From Liriodendron chinense (Eukaryota; Streptophyta; Magnoliopsida; Magnoliales; Magnoliaceae): a stretch of 64,000 bases of DNA. The translations under genes and the position numbers were made by a program. Of this stretch, positions 60,601 to 64,000 are shown piece by piece. Positions within the stretch are counted from its first letter, which is position 1, and each line of letters opens with the position of its first letter. The stretch is taken from NCBI GenBank assembly GCA_003013855.2, contig ML058484.1, forward strand, positions 11,271,344 through 11,335,343, given 5' to 3'. The notes beneath the pieces are model-generated. The model did not search any database, was not told the origin of the DNA, and saw only the letters and a program-made list of their open reading frames with translations.

Positions 60601-63489
60601 ACATAAATCATTCAGATAAAGAGATCTCAATGACCAGATAATCCTAACCATCCAGTCCGTGGGAGTGCATCACAAGAAGCAACAGTGCACGGTGCAGCAA
60701 ATAGATAACTTTCACCTATATCATGATACTGGATATTGCAAAAACTATAAGGAAGTTTAAAAACTTCAAACAAAACTCTCAATGTTGTTTTTTGATATTT
60801 CATTTTCTATGGTTCAAATACTTTCCTATAAATCAGGAATGGTCATCCTCTTAAGTCTAACCAACTCCCTCGAGTACAAGTAAGAAACAAATTACATGGC
60901 ATTAGAAATAGATTCTACATGTGTGTTTGTGTGTTTATGATTCCAAGACATCTTCAATATCATTTAAAAGTGACAAACTAAAAGCAGGAGAAACTGTTCA
61001 AAAGATTTATTGGCTTTCAAGGAACTAATATTTCTCGTGTTCATAAGACAATTTCTATCAGTTACTTCAAAAATGATTCAAAAGAACAACAATAGCAATC
61101 TGTTATTTATCTATCAGTAATGGAGGTCAAATATTCATCATCTGCAGAACAGTTTGGAAGAGATAAAAAAAGAGGGCGTCTTCCACACATTTTCAGCACC
61201 ACTTCAGAAACTCACCATGCCAACACTCATCCACACTATATCTATGGAAACCACCTCCAATGTGATCATGAATGCCCCCTCTGGCCATGCATTGCAAGGT
61301 AAAACAAACCATCTTCAGACTCCTATTGGCTTCGCTTTTTTTCCCATTTTCCTCCAGTTTCTTTGTCTGATAAAGCATGAGTTGAATCTCAACAGGCCTA
61401 GGAAATTTTGGGGCCGATCCAAATCCACCGTATTCTTCATCGTAACTTCTTGTTAGCTACAAAAAAATCATGAAATAGCATGGTTCAGAAGACTACTTTA
61501 GCCAGAAAAGCAATAGAGATAACCATGCAGGACATCAGCCATATTGTTTTCTAGAGACCATCACGGAGTTGTTTTTTACAACAGATTTCATATGTTATTA
61601 AAATCAATGCTTGAACCACTAAGAAGAGGAGGAGGAGGAGTACAACAATGACGAAGAAGAAGAGGAAGAGGAGAAAGACAGAAGAAGTGGAAGAAGAAGA
61701 AGAAGAGGAAGAAGAAGAGGAACAGAAAGAGGGAAGAAGAAGATGAAGAAGAAGACGAGGAAGAGGAAGAGGAAGAGGAGGAGGAAGATGAGGAGGACAA
61801 AGAAGACAAAGACAAAGAAGTTCAGCTGCAGATTTTACAATAGGTCTAATTGAAGATGAAATAGCAAAGCCGTCTACAAAAATGCATGCCAAGCATTATT
61901 AAAATGTATACTCCAAGGGAAAAAAAAAAAAAGAATTATTAAAATGTAAAACAAGGATCAACAACTAGAAACTCAGTCCCACTGGGACTCAGAGAAGACT
62001 CGAGTCCATTTAATCACACTCTACATCCTGTAGATTGCCTTGAGAAAAGCATCGAGCAAGTATTTCCAAATCTCTTAAGTTTTCAACCAACCTTTTCAAG
62101 ATTGTGGAGTATTTGGCCGAACTTTTCAAGTTTCTAGTTAAAAAATAAAATTAAATTTAAGGGGAAAACTTGAGTCTACATCCCGATCCAGAAGTCCATA
62201 TTGCCAAGACTTGAGTCAGTAGAGAAGATTTCGAAACATGATATATATCAAACAAAATATCAGAACCCAATATCGCAATCCTTTACCATTCATATATTCA
62301 CAAATATGCTTTGGGAGAGCCCGCTGGGTACTCAAAACCAGTGTTTTAAATATCGACGATATCGGCCGATACATCCCACGACATATCTTGTTTCCCACTT
62401 GTGCGAAACGAAACACACAAGTAGTGGGATATTTCCCACATGTTCAATCTAGTGAGCATTTTTTATTTTTAATCATTATTTTTCCTGTAAATCATGTTAA
62501 TTCAGTATCAAATTGTTACAAATCCATGATTGAGAGCTTCGATTTTGAGATTTGGAGAAGATGGGACGAATTGTGGAAAATTGAAAAGAAAAAAAAAATC
62601 CCAATTTCTCGCAAATCGGTTGCAATCTGTGTCCAAACAAAAAATCAAATATGTATGTAACCTGCTCTAGTGATTCTTCTTTTGCTTTTGAATGTAGTGC
62701 TTGTGTTTCCACATGTCTTCTTACATTTGTAAATTATATGAATATACTTTGAATATACCTGCATCAATTCAATTAGACAGCGCATAGATTAGGACCCCAT
62801 ACAAAGAAAGCCTATTATGTGCACTTGTTTTTTCTAATGTTTTGATTTGTAAGTGTATTGATGTCTTTTTTAACAATCACTGAAGGTTCATTGAAAAATT
62901 CGACCAATTTCCCAATGTTTCTCCATGTTTCCAACAACAACGATACATTACGCGACACAACCGATATATCCCATGCAATAACCGATACGTATCTGTATCC
63001 CAAGGGTGCGATACGTAATGGGATACCGATATTTCGAACACTGCTCAAAACAAGGTGTGTGCAGAAACAAACACCACCACGCTCCCAACATAAAAATTCT
63101 TGCCTGTTCAGCACACAGTTGCAATGCATCTTGGGAAAGCCCATCAGGTAACTTTTGAGAGCTAGCATTTGTGGACAGTGCGTCTGAAAGTTGCTCGATT
63201 GCAAAGGCACCACTCTTCTCAAGCATCTCCCGTTTAGTTTCCCAAGCTTCCTTCACCTTCCTGAACCGGCATAGGAAGGCTAATGGTCAAGCAGCAAACA
63301 AAATCGGAAAAGAACGCAATTTTAGTAGATGGATTCGCACCTGAGGACAGTTTTGAAACCCGGTTGTCCGTATTTGTCATCAGGAGGGAAGTAAGTTCCA
63401 CCCATTAACGGCCTCAGATTGGGAGCAACGAAGACACTCAGTGGCCAACCACCCCCACCATATAATGCTTGCACATATGTCATGTACAC
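42638..63489 (-). CDS. SPATA20: SPATA20/YyaL-type protein (DUF255 thioredoxin-like, six-hairpin glycosidase-like), 3' ten exons, partial
   Basis: Plant homologue of spermatogenesis-associated protein 20, an N-terminal DUF255 thioredoxin-like domain followed by an alpha/alpha toroid. The reaction is not established. Exons in transcript order: 63489-63341, 63260-63104, 61456-61216, 47804-47563, 46831-46568, 46484-46374, 46107-45883, 45304-45101, 43797-43621, 42841-42638. They total 1974 nt (657 residues plus stop), with every phase consistent. Motifs in order: ALYGGGGWPLSVF and GGTYFPP (end of the thioredoxin-like domain), GGFGSAPKFPRPVEIQ, IHDHIGGGFHRYSVDECWHV, PHFEKMLYDQGQLANAYLDA, EDADSAEFEG, VSWNGLAISSFARA, PGFLDDYAFLISGLLDLYEF, EPSGNSVSAINLIRLSS, RKQVVLVGHKP. 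The start and the CxxC-type region lie beyond 64000. Introns after 63104 and after 45883 use GC donors. Intron 61215-47805 is 13.4 kb of nested transposons. Confidence 0.95.
42842..43620 (-). other. Last intron of the SPATA20-like gene
   Basis: 779-bp GT-AG intron (donor gtgagt at 43620, acceptor atgcag at 42842). It contains degraded GTGGGTC-type phrases near 42970-43330. No other feature. Confidence 0.6.
43798..45100 (-). other. SPATA20-like intron with repeat copies
   Basis: 1,303-bp intron. The part 43930-44470 has repeated 'atccag.catcagatgcgcccc' and 'ggccattccaaaatttag' phrases (44130-44180 and 44215-44305), plus 'catcatggcggggcccacac', a palindromic-family remnant. The part 44500-44870 is another degraded copy. 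A (GT)n run lies at 45056-45071. Confidence 0.55.
45305..45882 (-). other. GC-AG intron of the SPATA20-like gene
   Basis: 578-bp intron whose donor is CAG|GCAAGT (minus strand, intron starting at 45882) and whose acceptor is TTTTCAG at 45305. It contains a direct repeat of about 25 bp (about 45318-45342 and 45424-45448) and a run of 18 G at 45477-45494. Confidence 0.8.
45477..45494 (+). repeat. Poly-G run, 18 bases
   Basis: An uninterrupted G run on the plus strand (C on the transcript) inside the GC-AG intron. Length in such runs is often uncertain in assemblies. Confidence 0.9.
46832..47562 (-). other. SPATA20-like intron
   Basis: 731-bp GT-AG intron. It holds a short degraded repeat around 46990-47070 ('gggatgcggcccacccaaat'). 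Nothing else was recognised. Confidence 0.6.
47805..48141 (-). other. SPATA20-like 13.4-kb intron, 3' end
   Basis: AT-rich intron sequence between the acceptor 'ttgcag' (47805-47810) and the left end of the LTR retrotransposon. No feature was recognised. Confidence 0.6.
48675..49182 (+). mobile_element. TRIM: 498-bp miniature LTR retrotransposon, nested
   Basis: LTRs at 48680-48896 (217 bp) and 48951-49177 (227 bp) both begin TAATGCAG and end TTAGTTGTCCTGCATCA. They are separated by just 54 bp, which hold the primer binding site TGGTATCAGAGC (48900-48911, complementary to the 3' end of initiator methionine tRNA) and a purine-rich ACGGGGGGGTGAT directly before the second LTR. The element is flanked by CGTTG at 48675-48679 and 49178-49182. 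It has no coding capacity, so it must have been mobilised in trans. It inserted into the internal region of the LTR retrotransposon at 48142-51802. Confidence 0.9.
50658..50840 (-). pseudogene. Retrotransposon gag fragment
   Basis: About 60 codons matching the usual plant gypsy gag pattern: DDDKVLKWLDGVERVLDFND, HVNLVTSQFKGHAFTWWEQ. The frame is short and broken on both sides. It is the only domain recognised in the element at 48142-51802 and gives its transcriptional orientation (minus). Confidence 0.65.
51745..51773 (+). repeat. Poly-G run, 29 bases
   Basis: Uninterrupted G run inside the right LTR of the retrotransposon. The left LTR lacks it at the equivalent place (near 48610). It is thus either a post-insertion expansion or an assembly artefact. 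Confidence 0.85.
51966..52138 (-). mobile_element. SINE copy with 14-bp target-site duplication
   Basis: GTCCTTGGGAACTT occurs at 51966-51979 and 52125-52138. Between them, on the minus strand, lies 'gtgaagataacctcgtttca', the B-box-like 'ggtatcgattccc', a body with GTGTACTAAC-type phrases, and a terminal A-rich run (T-rich on the plus strand at 51980-51990). The 5' end lacks the A-box portion present in the copy at 37617-37717, so this copy is 5'-truncated. It is a LINE-mobilised tRNA-type SINE. Confidence 0.8.
53640..54900 (+). repeat. Tandem array of about 155-bp units upstream of the hAT transposase
   Basis: About eight units share 'ggttggat.acatgtgttact', 'tataatagaacataatc', 'tttacagattatgcacatgg' and 'taatttcggaataatttt'. 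The marker GCACATG recurs at 53878, 54044, 54199, 54353, 54508 and 54663, giving steps of 154-155 bp after the first 166 bp. The central units alternate between a 'gtgtcac/atcatg' type and a 'gtgttac/atcgtg' type, so a dimer of about 310 bp has itself been duplicated. The array lies between the 5' terminus and the transposase ATG, possibly in a leader intron (candidate donor at about 53610, acceptor 'tttcgacag' at about 54971). Confidence 0.9.
55196..58306 (+). CDS. hAT superfamily transposase, 1036 residues, intact frame
   Basis: Cuts and pastes its own element by binding the terminal repeats. The N-terminal BED-type zinc finger has C32, C35, H49 and C60 (IKCNYCDRVINGGITRLKQH). A Ser/Gly-rich linker follows. 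The DUF659/RNase H-like catalytic core carries CDGWTG (D317) and VTDNEA (D378) and then SPCAAHCIDLILEDI, usual hAT acidic-residue contexts. The C-terminal hAT dimerisation region is HPADWWINFG (about 652-661) with SSSSCERNWS (about 681-690). After it comes a long acidic tail with a poly-Asp run (about 814-823) and a Tyr/Ser/Pro/Gln-rich end, longer than usual for the family. The ATG at 55196 is the first in a long open frame and directly precedes the BED finger. The frame has no stop or shift, so it could be functional. Confidence 0.93.
59050..61215 (-). other. SPATA20-like 13.4-kb intron, 5' part
   Basis: AT-rich intron DNA. An RTE LINE tail lies at 59280-59395. Phrases of GTGGGTC-type repeats appear at 60250-60690. 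The remainder has no recognised gene, and its short frames lack motifs. The donor is CATG|gtgag at 61215. Confidence 0.5.
59280..59395 (+). mobile_element. RTE LINE 3'-end remnant
   Basis: 'ccctaggtaaaggaagaggg', 'gatgtcaggtggaaagccg', 'aactgacccaaagaactggg' and a GTGGTGGTGG tail match the RTE tails at 3130-3520 and 11560-11790. Confidence 0.5.
61617..61818 (+). repeat. 200-bp GA-rich purine tract (polypyrimidine on the transcript)
   Basis: An almost pure purine run of GAA, GAG and AAG triplets. On the minus-strand transcript it is a (CTT/CTC)n polypyrimidine stretch about 160 nt upstream of the acceptor of the exon at 61456-61216. Predicted poly-serine and poly-leucine frames over it are artefacts. 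Confidence 0.9.
61819..62330 (-). other. Intron sequence, no feature
   Basis: AT-rich intron DNA between the purine tract and the MITE at 62339, with an A run at 61921-61933. Nothing was recognised. Confidence 0.5.
62331..63051. mobile_element. hAT-type MITE, 705 bp, perfect 8-bp duplication CTCAAAAC
   Basis: The element 62339-63043 begins CAGTGTTTTAAATATCG. Its right end, reversed, reads CAGTGTTCGAAATATCG (15 of 17 match). It is flanked by CTCAAAAC at 62331-62338 and 63044-63051. Subterminal motifs (ATATCGGCCGATAC near 62358, CCGATACGTATC near 62985) recall those of the autonomous hAT element but the outer termini differ. No coding capacity. It lies within the GC-AG intron of the SPATA20-like gene, its right end only about 52 bp inside the intron from the GC donor at 63103. 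Confidence 0.9.
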
Positions 63490-64000
63490 CTACAGAGGCA
63501 AACATATGAAAATAGAACTCGATATAATACAGGAACAGTAGTGCATGTGAAAGCTTAATTCTTTGCAAGCACCTTCAGATTAGAGTCCTAGGCAACGATT
63601 ACCAAGAAACAGCTTAATCCAAAACACATTCTACATATCATAACAGTGCATTCTTTCCTCATGCTTCCTTACAAATCATACATTGCTAGGACATAAGTCT
63701 GCATGTCTTGATTTTGAACTGGAATAGAAAGAGACCGAAGAAAAAAAATGATATGTGTGAAACTGCAACCACGCAACGAATGTTTTCCCTCACTTAAGTT
63801 TGAAGCCTTTACTCCAATGATTGAGACTCTAAACTTATAATAAAGAACTTAATGCCACCATTATAACCATTTGGCCTTTAATATTTTAGAACTTTCAACC
63901 AATTTAGGGCCCGTTCAGAACATGGGATTAGGTGGGATTAGGCGGTATGGAATTGCATTTGGTCCATTGCAAATTCCACTCGGCATTTGGAAACCATGGG
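63490..64000 (-). other. SPATA20-like intron running off the window
   Basis: Starts at the acceptor 'ctctgtag' (63490-63497) and extends to the window edge. No upstream exon (none with a CxxC-type motif) was found. At 63908 'gggcccgttcagaacatggg' begins what looks like another short MITE cut by the window end. Confidence 0.6.

Noticed and set aside
61551..61892. Long minus-strand frames rich in serine or leucine
   Set aside because: They translate the GA-rich simple repeat at 61617-61818 and have no domain or splice support.

Overview
The window is nuclear DNA from a flowering plant. It has long introns, GT-AG splicing, plant gene families, and LINE, SINE, LTR and hAT elements. Many palindromic repeats are built around the phrases GTGGGGCCCACC and CATCCATTTTTCCAGCTCATTTTAG. 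That repeat style is what I associate with magnoliid genomes such as Magnolia or Liriodendron relatives. This is an inference from style, not a search result.

Three host genes can be reconstructed exon by exon with consistent splice phases. (1) Plus strand, 903-17617: a complete 789-residue HAK/KUP/KT potassium transporter in nine coding exons. Its first coding exon is only 51 nt and lies 8 kb from the rest. (2) Plus strand, 23539-35141: a small 164-residue lysine-rich protein in five exons that I do not recognise. A 10.8 kb intron full of retrotransposon debris splits it. (3) Minus strand, 63489-42638: the last ten exons (657 residues) of a SPATA20/YyaL-type protein (DUF255 thioredoxin-like plus six-hairpin glycosidase-like). 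Its N-terminus lies beyond the right edge. Two of its introns use GC-AG boundaries.

Everything else is repeats. KUP intron 1 holds RTE and L1 LINE remnants (the L1 with a 14-bp target duplication), a hAT-like element and an LTR-like block. Between 18.5 and 23.4 kb lie foldback elements and a 48-bp tandem array. Intron 2 of the small gene holds a degenerate Ty3/gypsy-type element, a 163-bp tandem array, a Ty1/copia pseudogene and ATATCG-rich non-autonomous elements. Between the two convergent genes (35.1-42.6 kb) lie a SINE, more ATATCG elements and a hAT MITE with a perfect duplication.

The 13.4 kb intron of the SPATA20-like gene is a nest. An LTR retrotransposon (48142-51802) carries a 498-bp TRIM inside it. 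Next comes a SINE, then an older LTR-like repeat into which a 5.8-kb hAT transposon (53227-59041) has inserted. The hAT element has matching termini, a perfect 8-bp target duplication and an uninterrupted 1036-codon transposase. It is the most active-looking and most interesting item in the window.

The three host genes do not form a pathway. They are neighbours separated by repeats. I saw no operon, CRISPR array, canonical tRNA gene or rRNA gene.
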